From: Conoideocrella luteorostrata | Lineage: Eukaryota; Ascomycota; Sordariomycetes; Hypocreales; Clavicipitaceae | Direction: 5' to 3' | NCBI GenBank assembly: GCA_032433595.1 | Contig: JASWJB010000172.1 | Coordinates: forward strand, 26,739 to 90,738 | DNA: 64,000 nt | Shown here: one piece after another, positions 55,278-64,000 of the stretch | Position numbering within the stretch: position 1 is the first letter of the stretch | Layout of the letters: the number at the start of each line of letters is the position of its first letter | The notes under the pieces: model-generated | What the model saw: the letters and a program-made list of their open reading frames with translations, nothing else | The model's database searches: none | What the model was told of the DNA's origin: nothing | Position numbers and translations under genes: made by a program

Positions 55278-58200
55278 ATGTCTAGTGGGTCGAGAGGCGG
55301 TGGGGACAGAAGGGGACAAAGCGCCTTCCATGGTGATCGCGGTGGCGGAGGCGGAGGAGGAGGCGGGCGAGATGATTATGGAGAGCGGGGAGGCGGCGGC
55401 GGTTTTCGAGGTGATAGAGGCGGAGGCGGTTTTCGAGGTGACAGAGGCGGAGGCGGTTTTCGAGGCGGAAGTGGTGGAAGAGGCGGAAGAGGCGGTAGTC
55501 AACCAGCCATCCAGGTCTTTCCGTAAGATAGAGCCTCATATAGCAACGGTATAGTCATGGAACATACGGAGTACTGACGAGTCTATAGCAACCCTCGAGA
55601 CCAAGATCCCAACGTCGCGAAAGTCGAAGATGCCCTGCATCCGACGACAATGGTGCCCAGTTTTGCGGACCTCAAGCTTGCCGATGCCCTTCCTAGCCGG
55701 CCCGGGTATGGTACCAGGGGTGCCAAAGTTGATCTCACGGCAAATTATCTTGAGTTGCTGCCGCCATCAAACTTAGTTCTGCATCGGTATGTCGTCCAGA
55801 TCAGCCCAGAGGTCGTTGGCCGAAAGTGTTCCAGGGTCATGCAGCTACTTCTCCAGTCGACGGAACTGGAACCGTACCGAGGCGACATTGCAGCGGACTT
55901 CCGGTCCGTGCTTGTCTCTAAAACCAAGTTTCCGTCTGAAGAGATTATCATCGAAGTTCGTTATGTTTCTGAAGGTGAAGATCAGCCGACAGCCAGAGCC
56001 ACCACATACAAGGTCCGCATCATGTTTACGAAGACTCTGAGTATGGGAGAGTTAATCGACTACATGAACTCCACGAACCTTGCCCACTCGTGTCCAAACA
56101 AGCCGGAATTGACGCAGGTTCTGAGCGTCTTTCTGAATCACTACTCCAAATCCGCAAACAAGCTTGCCGTGATTGGACCGACAAAAAGCTTCGCCCTGGA
56201 CCAAAACGCAGTAAGGGGCGACCTCGGCTCCGGCTTGGAATTCATCCGGGGCTTCTTTTCGAGCGTGCGCATTGCGACCTGTCGCATCCTGGTCAATATC
56301 AATGTCAGCCATGCAGCTTTCTACAAGGCTGGTCCCTTGCAGGCGCTCATGAACAGTTACGGTGTTCACAACACCGCTGTGTTGGAAAGATTTCTCAAAT
56401 TGGTTCGTGTCCACACCACGCATCTGCCAGAGAAGCGCAACAAAGCCAATGAAGTGATTCCCCGAACCAAGACAATCTTCGGACTTGCTCGGAAGGATGA
56501 TGGACATCGCCTGGCCCACCCACCTCGCGTCAGACATCATGGAGCTGGCGCCAAGGACGTCGAGTTCTGGCTTGATAGTGCACCCAGCTCCTCCGGTGCA
56601 CCCAAGGCGGAAGCCAATGGAAAGGGCAAGGGTAAGGGTGAAAAAAAGGCTCAGGCGGGGAGCTCAGCAGCTTCTAGCTCTGGTGCGTACATCAGTGTGT
56701 TTGAATTCTTCAGAACAGGTGCGTAAATTTTTCCCATCCGTCCGGCGATGCAGCTGACCGTGAAGCAGTATATAACCGAGTCCTGCTAAATCCTCAGCTT
56801 CCGCTGATCAACTGCGGCAACAGGGAGAATCCGATGTATCTCCCGCCAGAGGTCTGCGTTGTCTTCCCAGGGCAGCCCTCCAAATCAAAACTCAACGGCA
56901 CCCAAGCACAGCAGATGATTCGCCACGCTGTTCGAAGGCCATGGGAGAATGCGGCCTCGATTGCTGGCGATGGTGTCCAGACAGTTGGTCTCGACAGCTC
57001 CAATGCGCTTCTGGTAGGTACCCCTCCGTTCTGCCTTGCGAGCATGACCATACTAAATTCACTCAGCGGGCTTTTGGCCTGGGGGTTGCGCCGGGGCTCA
57101 TTAAGGTCTCCGGTCGCATCCTTGGCGGCCCGAGGATCATCTACAAAGGCAACAAAACCGCCGATCCGCGCTTCGGTAGTTGGAACATGATCGATATCAA
57201 ACTCAACACCGGCGCTTCGCTTTCCGAGTGGTCATATTTGGCGGTCTCACTTCTCGGAGGTCGGGACTTCCTCGACAAGCAAAGCATGCAGGCTGTAATG
57301 AAGGAGTTCCATGCAGCTTTGGGGAAAATCGGCTTCAACGCACAACAGCCGCCCCGAGGTGAACATATCCAGCTTCGGCATCTAGATGACCCTATAATCG
57401 GCACATATATACAGCGTGCCGCGGGTGATGTGGATCTACTTTTCATTATCCTACCTGAGGCCAATGCACCATTGTATAAGCGCATAAAGACGCTCGCCGA
57501 CAAAGACTATGGCATCCACACCATCTGCTCAGTGGCCTCCAAACTAGCGAAAGACCGCGGCCGCGACCAATATATGGCTAATGTGGCTCTAAAGTTCAAC
57601 CTCAAGTTCGGCGGCATCAATCAAACGGTGGAGGGCAAGAATCTCGGCATCGTCAACCAAAACAAGACTATGGTTGTCGGTATCGACGTCACACACCCTT
57701 CACCTGGCTCCTCCTCCAAGGCGCCTTCTGTTTCTGCAATGGTGGCTTCCGTCGACAAATTCCTGGGTCAATGGCCTGCAACCTTACGCATCCAACGCGC
57801 GAGGCAGGAGGATGTGGACGACCTCACTGAGATGCTCAAGTCTCGCCTTGCCCTTTGGAAAACCAAAGGCCAACACACGGCCTTTCCCGAAAACATTCTT
57901 GTATACCGCGACGGAGTCTCCGACGGCCAGTACGACATGGTCTACTCGCACGAGCTTCCCCAACTCCGCTCCGCCTGCGAACAAGTGTACCCGGAAGCTG
58001 ACACCAAAAAGGGCCTTCCACGCTTCACCATCATAATCTGCGGCAAGGGGCACAAAACGAGATTCTACCCGACTGTCGAGCGGGACTGTGATAGGTCTGG
58101 CAACGCTAAACCTGGCACCGTCGTCGACCGCGGGGTCACCGAAGCGCGGAACTGGGATTTCTTCTTGCAGGCACACGCCGCACTTCAGGGTACTGCTCGC

Positions 58201-58551
58201 CCATGTCACTACTACGTCGTGCATGATGAGATTTTCCGACAGGTCTATGCGAAATCGATTCCACCTCCGTTCCAGAACATCGCGGATATCGTTGAAGATC
58301 TCACGCATAATATGTGTTATTTGTTCGGCCGCGCAACCAAGGCAATTAGTCTATGCCCCCCAGCGTACTACGCTGATCTTGCGTGTAAGCGCGCGCGATG
58401 CTACTTGGCGAATTTGTTCGATACACCGTCATCGAGTGCGGACCCATCTGTGGCTGGATCATCGGCGGCTGGAGAGGCAGGAGTCGTACCGCCTAGTGCT
58501 GATGATGTGCATATCCATCCAAAGCTGAAGGATACAATGTTCTACATTTAG
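55278..58551 (+). CDS. Argonaute protein (QDE-2-like)
   Basis: Four exons, 55278-55522, 55589-56718, 56754-57013 and 57067-58551, give 1039 residues. Phases are consistent at all three introns; the first is fixed by QVFPNPRDQDPNVAKVED, the second by FEFFRTADREAVYNRVLLN and the third by LDSSNALLRAFGLGVAPG. Residues 1-80 form an RGG/Gly-rich low-complexity leader (GGGGFRGDRGGGGFRG). The N and PAZ domains follow, then MID and PIWI. The slicer tetrad reads D752 (VVGIDVTHPS), E793 (RARQEDVDD), D827 (VYRDGVSDGQYD) and D982 (PPAYYADLACKRAR), so cleavage activity is expected. Argonautes load small RNAs and silence matching transcripts; in fungi QDE-2-type proteins act in quelling against transposons. 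The gene is intact and flanked by solo LTRs on both sides. Confidence 0.93.
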
Positions 58552-59313
58552 AGTTGGGTATCTTTGAGGCGTTATATGGGTAATGAATACTTACTGAGCG
58601 GCAAGAATGGGTATCGAGCTATAACAACAAGATGTGGAAGGAGTGGGGAGCGAGACACAAAAGCACCGGAATAAACGGGATTATGGGTAGTATATCAAGG
58701 CTATGTTGTTGCACAAATCGAGAGTCTTCTCAGCGTACATGTTCGCGGGCCTCATCAGCAATGCAAAAGGAGTTCGTCTCTAGACAATACCTCTTGTCGT
58801 CCTTTGTTCAGCTCGTTCACATAGATGTTCAATAGTCACTCCTCGGCCTGATAACTTTAGTAATACGTTTAAGCGTACAGCTATTACCGATTTAGAATTA
58901 AACCAAGATAACAGTAGGGCCAAGTTTGCTCTTTATTTAGTGTCGACCGAGGCACACACCCCAGAACATACGTATACTGGTGTCTGACACACAACCAGCA
59001 ACGTAGCCTCAAATCTGTGATAGGTCACGCTAGAGACATGGATTTATCCGTGGATACCTTTCGTAAGATGAGGTCAAATGGTCTGGTTGCATAACAAGAG
59101 GTTATCGGGCATGTGCACACTTCAATAAGGCAATTTAGTCATAACAGCTACTGGAGCATGGCTCCGAACAAAGACACGATTCAAGCATGGAGTGGAAACG
59201 TGTTCATCTACTTAAATAACCAGGCTAGAACCCTTCTTGTAGCTAATTCATTTGGTCTGACCAATCCAGTCAAGTCCAAAACTCACGTGAGGCAGCCTTG
59301 GCCACCATGAAGG
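58552..59313. other. 3' flank of the Argonaute gene
   Basis: No gene is supported in this stretch. The last 100 bases include CAGTCAAGTCCAAAACTCACGTGA, also seen in similar form at about 43195, so a further repeat family is probably present. Confidence 0.35.
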
Positions 59314-59527
59314 TGTAGGAAGCACAGGGCTTCGGGTGACGAGGGTATCGATACCGGAAGGTGAAGCAAAACAATGTGCAAAACAATTCAATTCATTAGG
59401 TCTGTCTAAAAGAGAAGAGGAGAAGAAGAAGAGTATCTATGCCCGCGCCGTATATAAGAGGCGCGCTAGGATGACCATGTGATGTGCCTACGTGCCTGCC
59501 GGTGTGCCTTGATGGGATATTCCAACA
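59314..59527 (-). mobile_element. LTR, family B, inverted
   Basis: On the minus strand it starts TGTTGGAATATCCCATCAAG, keeps CATCCTAGCGCGCCTCTTATA, and ends GCCCTGTGCTTCCTACA, matching family B. Flanking 5-mers differ, so no duplication is seen. Confidence 0.7.
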
Positions 59528-59529
59528 GT

Positions 59530-59770
59530 TCCTCAGACGAATAGTCTCCAGAGCCAGAAGTGCAGCTCTAGACTTTCTTACATGACATGTCCCTGAGACA
59601 GTGAGTTGAAGGGGAAAATTCAGCATGTAAAATTGATGATAATAGATGATAATAGATGATCTGATTCCCCTTCTAATTCCCATCCAATTGCTTCCCTTTA
59701 TGCCTGCTTTTCCTTCCTGCCTCTAGCACCTATTCCGAGCATTCCGAGCATCGTCAGCTGATTCCTTTAG
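59530..59770 (-). mobile_element. LTR fragment, family D, inverted
   Basis: AATAGATGATCTGATTCC, CTTCCCTTTATGCCTGC and CTGCCTCTAGCACCTATTCC follow the order of the inverted family D copy at 8586-8875. It directly adjoins the family B LTR. Ends are approximate. Confidence 0.55.
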
Positions 59771-59801
59771 CCTCACTAAATTCCTGCGGGTCCAGTAAGC
59801 A

Positions 59802-61655
59802 CTATTGACCTCTCTTATCCGACTTATCCGACACCTGAAGGCTGAAGCACGACCGGTGCAATTGGTGTGCTTCTGGCTTCTGAACCTGGGACCGCCTAGT
59901 ACAAGCCAAGCTGCTCATTCTCATCAGCGTGTCAGGATGCCCCTCTCCTAGTATTTTCGTCCTCGCCTCGAGTGTCCGTCGACTTATTGCCTCTGCCTCT
60001 TCATGTTTGCCTCGTGCCGACAGCACTGATGCTAGGTTATACATGCTCATCAGCGTGTCGGGATGCTCCTCTCCTAATAATCTTGTCCTCGCCTCGAGTG
60101 TCCGTCAGTTCATTGCCTCCGCCTCTCCGAACTCTCCGGTACCACGGCGGAACCGTGCCGCATTATGTAATAATGTAGTCCAGCTCCGAACGTCACCGTC
60201 CGCTGCTGGGCAGGTCTCAATTGCTCTTTGAATATGCGGTTCTAGCTTCCGGCACACTATCCAGTCCTCAAACCCACCAAATGGATACTCCAACGACATG
60301 ACCTTCATGTATGTACATCGCCACTTTTCCTAGTCATCGAAGGTCAATAACCATATCTGCGTGCAGAACTGTACAAGAGCATGCATTTCTAGTGTGTGCT
60401 CTTCAGCCGTCGTTGTCACCAGGGAGTACCTTATCAACACCTCAATGTCATCCTCAAGGTCCTTATCTTTATCCTGATCGTAAAAGGCATTCAGAACAAA
60501 GTCTGGAATGCCCTGCGGATGAAAGAAGCTCATAAAGATGAGTAGCTCGGCGGCAGACATGCGTTCGCGCCGCACTTGGTTGAAAGTCATCTGCCACGTC
60601 GTTACCACGGCTTTCGACGCACTGTCATCGCGACGGAGGTCCGTCGCCTCGCGAGCCAATAGCCCGCTCTTCTTCTCTCTGCTGTCCTGTAGCTTTTTGA
60701 GGTACGTTGTAATCGTTTCCGCACGGCGGCTCCGTCGCTTGATAAAGGACGCGGCTTGGACAATAGCCAGCGGCAGACAATCAAGAGCGACAACTAAATT
60801 ATCAGCCGCGTCGTCCTCGTATAGGTCTTCTCCGACTCTTTTGCGCGGTAGATCTTTGGCCTGGCTGTCCTCCATCACTGGCACTATGAACAGTAAATCT
60901 TCGCCGACCAGCATCTCTGCCGCCCTTGTGCTCCGCGAGGTCACCAGGATGGACCCTCGTCCCGTCTTCGGTATGTACGACGCAAGAGGTCGCTCGCTTC
61001 CGGAGAAGCCAGCGGGTTGGCTCAAGATGTCGCTATCGTCCGCGTTGTCGATAATCATCAGCCACGGCCCGTTATCCTCGTCTGTCAGCCAGCCGTACAC
61101 CAGCTGAAGCATTCTGTTGTGGATTGTTCCGTCCGGGAAGCTTCAGGCGCTCGGCAATATCCTGATAGGCTTCTCTGAAGCGCGTGGGTGAGCTGGCGTG
61201 AACCCAGAGCACCCACGTGGACGGAGCATCGTGTCAGACTTGGTGCGCGTGCTGGATCACGATCTGTGATTTCCTAGTTTCATCAGCTTTCTTTGTCTTT
61301 TACCGCCAGGGAAATAATGGTCTTACCCAACGCCGCCTAAGCCAACGAGAGCGGCCCGGCGGCCCACTCCGGCAACCATCTCCTCAACCCATTGCGATAT
61401 AGCGGATCGTTTGATGAAAGCGGGGTCGGGAGGGAATGGGATCATGGAGAAAGGCTTGATGGGGCTCGAGGGGCCGGATCCGGCAAAGGTCATGTTTACG
61501 GCGCCGCCGTCCGACACATGCATACCGGCAAAGACATTGTGGCCACTAACCGGGCCCTCAAATTGCACCGGGTTCATCGTCGTTCCGAGGTGCCGGAAGC
61601 CGAAGCAGCCCACAAAAGACGAATGGCACCGTGGTGCAGCTGACGCACATGTCAC
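59802..61655 (-). pseudogene. NB-ARC/TPR NLR-like gene, decayed
   Basis: The minus strand encodes a fungal NLR architecture. MNPVQFEGPVSGHNVFAGMH is near 61580, then FSMIPFPPDP and a P-loop GLGGVGKSQIVIQHA, in which a 53-nt intron (61274-61326) splits the codon before the P-loop Lys. WVHASSPTRFREAYQDIA follows, then the Walker-B-like PWLMIIDNADDSD, GRGSILVTSRSTRAAEML, CLPLAIVQAASFI, MHALVQFC, and TPR units such as MYNLASVLSARGKHEEAEAI and EARTKILGEGHPDTL. Lesions: TGA at 61234-61236 (after AHQV), a frame change near 61110, TAG at 60330-60332 (after TFDD), and TGA at 60105-60107 in a TPR where RRTLEAR is expected. The C-terminal TPR part is truncated. Any signalling or incompatibility role is lost. 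Confidence 0.82.
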
Positions 61656-62311
61656 GACGCTGGTGTATGTGGATCATGTGATTGCTGGCGGATGGAACGC
61701 AGACGAACTGACCCCAGTATTACTACCCCTCATCGCAGGTTTACAGTCCAACTTCATGAGCTGAAATACAATGGCAAAACCTCATCAAAGACCCAAAAAC
61801 TGCGATTCCTTCGAAGTTGCTCTTGAATATGATGCCGTAGTCCTAGGCCTTGGGCGACTCCAAGATGACGATGGAGACGAATACGGGGCGTGTAGGAGGA
61901 GATCCTACTAGCTACACTATAGGTTGTATCGGAAATTATAATGTTGTTCTGGCTTTGGCCGCCAAGACTAGCATCGATCAAGCGAAGATCCCTGCGCGGT
62001 GCCCCGTCAACTCGGAATGGCATAGCTAGCACGCAATTTAATCACCTCCAGCCGATTTCCCGTCAGTCATAGCAATGGGCATATGTTTTAGGTAAGCACA
62101 GAACAGGTGGGGGGATACTCGTAACCGTCAAATCTAGGCCATGATTCTCCAATTCGCGGCGAGGATACTCACTACTTTGGACTTGATTCATTACATATAA
62201 TGTGTCGCTACTGTCACTACTAATCCATAAGCTCCCGATCCTCTACTCGTACCTCCAAACGCCATCCAAACTCATCTTCTTTGTCACCAAGTCATATTGC
62301 TCGAAGTTGTT
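61656..62311 (-). other. Region upstream of the NLR pseudogene
   Basis: A minus-strand frame at 61754-62032 (MPFRVDGAPRRDLRLIDASL, SSYTPRIRLHRHLGVAQ) may be part of the NLR's N-terminal domain or a separate relic. I cannot name it. Confidence 0.25.
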
Positions 62312-62666
62312 TCAGGATCTTTTGGAATACTGGCCCACCGCTGTTTTGGTCATCCCCGATGTAAACCACTCTCTCAGTGTCATTGTGGTCACAAAGCAAG
62401 CCTGGTCTACATGGCAAGAAGCTCCTTTCCCGCCTCGTCGTGTGATGGACCGGACAGGCACGAGCCCTATCTCCGTACCAGCTCCGAAGACCTCACATAA
62501 GTCGGGTAATTCACCGTAGTAAACTGAGCGCTTCTCCACCTGCAATCCCCAGCATCGAGCTATGTGCTGAATACTGTCCCTAGTGTAGCTTCCAACGGCG
62601 GTTGGTGATTTGGGCACGACTTTGGTGACTTTCTCGCCATCGCCGCCGGTCTCAGGGGAGGAAACA
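62312..62666 (-). pseudogene. Branched-chain aminotransferase-like fragment
   Basis: The frame reads GEKVTKVVPKSPTAVGSYTR then DSIQHIARCWGLQVEKRSVY, followed by ELPDLCEVFGAGTEIGLVPV and RSIT. This is the C-terminal part of a PLP-dependent class IV (branched-chain amino-acid) aminotransferase, including the GTxxGLxPVRSI motif. The N-terminal two thirds, with the catalytic Lys, are missing: the frame runs straight into a family C LTR at 62667, and I found no continuation beyond it. The gene was probably cut by the insertion and later rearranged. Confidence 0.7.
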
Positions 62667-62953
62667 TGTTGAGGGGAGAATTGCTTCTGTCAGGAAGTTC
62701 AGTGCCGTAAATAGCTAGATTAGTGAGGGCATTATTGATGCAGCTGAACAAGCTAGTGAGTAACTGCAGAAGGTTTTCAGCTATACAGGGCATCGTGGAA
62801 TCCGAATGAATCTGACGGATTAGTTGAAGTCAGGCATGAAAGGAAGGAACTCCCCGTCAATTTGGAAGGCATCAGACATCATCAATTCAATTCAATCTAT
62901 GCATTGGTACCGAGTTTCCACTGTGCAATTGCTCTGGCCTTAATAACGCAACG
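62667..62953 (+). mobile_element. LTR, family C
   Basis: It starts TGTTGAGGGGAGAATTGC, contains CAGTGCCGTAAATAGCTAG, and ends near CTTAATAACGCAACG. No exact 5-bp duplication. It is the intact counterpart of the LTR split at 43430-43910. Confidence 0.75.
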
Positions 62954-62995
62954 AACAACGGGGAGCTTGAATTCATCAACCGCCATATGTTCACG

Positions 62996-63285
62996 TCAGT
63001 TGACTATGACCGGAACATGTCGTGGAAAGGTGGTAGTGGACATATTGGCCCAGGGGTGCATGGAATGTCTTTACGGAGAGCAACGTTAGATGCAGAGGAA
63101 GTCCTTTTACCACGAGGGCATTACGTTTTGGTGATGGACACGGTCTTTAAACTAGTGAAGTTTAAGCAGACAAGCATAGTAGCTTGGCCCGAACAGATAA
63201 ACAGCGGAGATTTTGGGTCCATTGAATGCCAGTGGCTCGTGTCAGTTGACTATGACTAGAACGTATCGTGGGAAGGTGGCAGAGG
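62996..63285 (+). repeat. Direct repeat of about 45 bp, 245 bp apart
   Basis: GTCAGTTGACTATGACC-GGAACATGTCGTGGAAAGG at about 62996 returns as GTCAGTTGACTATGACT-AGAACGTATCGTGGGAAGG at about 63242. Differences are nearly all transitions. The ORF between (MFTSVDYDRNMSWKGGSGHI) has no domain. Confidence 0.65.
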
Positions 63286-63291
63286 ATATTG

Positions 63292-63600
63292 TTGAGACGA
63301 GATTAACTCCATGTCAAGATGATAATGATAGAACGCTAGGAGACGCCGAAGACTAGGGAATGCCGATAGGCGGGGGAAGGCCGTAGCCTCGGTGAGGCCG
63401 ACGATAAGAGGAATAGGTGCCAGAGGAAGGAGAGCAAGCATAAAAGGAAGCTTATGGACAGGAATGGGAAGAGGGAATCAGATCGTCAATCATTAATCAT
63501 CATCAATAATCAATCATCGTCAATATTCATCAATTTACATGCTTTCAATTTTCTCTTCTAATTCACTTCTATACTGTCGCTTCCGACAGCACCAGCATGA
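63292..63600 (+). mobile_element. LTR, family D
   Basis: It starts TGTTGAGACGAGATTAAC and shows GAATGCCGATAGGC, GCCTCGGTGAGGCCGACGAT and AAGGAAGCTTATGGACAGG. It ends near GTCGCTTCCGACAGC, as at 8620-8640 in the inverted copy. Ends are approximate. Confidence 0.65.
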
Positions 63601-63689
63601 TTTGATGGCTTGGCCGTGGGAACACTTGTTTCCCTTGGGAGATTTGTATCATACGTTCAGCTAATGATTATTAATAGACTTCGAGAGTT

Positions 63690-63870
63690 CAGAGCCCGCA
63701 CACACGCAAACAAGCACACACGCAAGCAGGCGAGCAGGCAGACAAGCAGGTAAGCAAGAAAGCAAGCAGCCAGACAGCCAGACAGGCACACACGCACACA
63801 CGCAAACAGATGGGCACACGCAGTCACACAGGCAGACGCACATGCATACAAGCGCACAAGCAGGCCTGCA
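63690..63870. repeat. Low-complexity (CA/GCA)-rich tract
   Basis: Irregular CACACGCA, AGCAGGC and GACAAGCAGG units fill about 180 bp. The Cys-rich ORFs on the minus strand are produced by this repeat and are not genes. The window ends soon after in an A9 run. Confidence 0.85.
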
Positions 63871-64000
63871 GACAGTAGCTGGGACTCTTATTTACTTTCA
63901 TCCCGTTAGCCTCGCGCACATGGACGCACACACCGCAGCCAGCTGCGGCCGTAGCTCACCCACTGACTGAGACCAAACTGACTTCGCATTTAAAAAAAAA

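Noticed and set aside
55266..55539. Ser/Ala-rich or Leu-rich minus-strand ORFs
   Set aside because: They are mirror images of the Gly/Arg-rich first exon of the Argonaute gene.
61274..61326. One-base insertion in the NLR P-loop
   Set aside because: A GTAAGA donor and CTAG acceptor remove the segment and restore GGVGKSQ, so an intron explains it better than a frameshift.
63657..63857. Cys-rich minus-strand ORFs that resemble small secreted proteins
   Set aside because: They arise from a CA/GCA-rich simple repeat and have no start context or conserved pattern.

Overview
The window is nuclear DNA of a filamentous ascomycete, most likely a member of Hypocreales (Sordariomycetes). This is inferred from: genes carrying short GT-AG introns of about 50-85 nt; fungal-restricted families (FunK1 kinase, NB-ARC/TPR NLR, QDE-2-like Argonaute, delta-8 sphingolipid desaturase, MFS_5); and a left edge that looks eroded by RIP-type C-to-T mutation. 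I did not identify a species.

Layout. 1-8.2 kb: a RIP-degraded FunK1 kinase copy, a delta-8 sphingolipid desaturase lacking its cytochrome b5 half, an intact C2H2 zinc-finger gene, and the remains of a nucleoside-phosphorylase-domain gene. 8.5-11 kb: a solo LTR and a multi-exon cysteine-rich gene in which almost every exon is one roughly 41-residue module. 11-17 kb: LTR debris, an MFS transporter fragment, and a membrane-protein relic split by a solo LTR. 17-24 kb: a two-part membrane protein with a Cys-rich ectodomain, a decayed 2OG-Fe(II) oxygenase gene, and two diverged copies of a short coding relic. 26-32 kb: an opine-dehydrogenase-like gene, a TauD-like dioxygenase and a large orphan membrane protein, all on the plus strand and apparently intact. 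32.8-36 kb: a broken TFIIE-alpha copy and a frameshifted orphan. 37-44 kb: nested solo LTRs, an MFS_5 (molybdate-anion type) transporter with a GC-AG intron, and a membrane-anchored Methyltransf_22-type protein. 44.7-48.8 kb: an ankyrin relic, an H-type-lectin protein and a small paralog of its N-terminal domain, separated by a five-unit tandem repeat of about 250 bp. 51-54.4 kb: low-complexity DNA and a cluster of solo LTRs. 55.3-58.6 kb: a complete Argonaute gene. 59-64 kb: solo LTRs, an NLR pseudogene, an aminotransferase fragment cut by an LTR, and simple repeats.

Taken together this is a transposon-rich accessory segment: about ten plausible intact genes sit among solo LTRs of at least four families and many pseudogenes. 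Three dispersed sequence signals are not explained by genes: a strongly over-represented 9-mer (TACGGAGTA), a 72-73 bp hairpin element present twice, and the tandem array beside the lectin-like genes. Exon coordinates were worked out by hand from splice consensus and reading frame; no database or transcript evidence was available.
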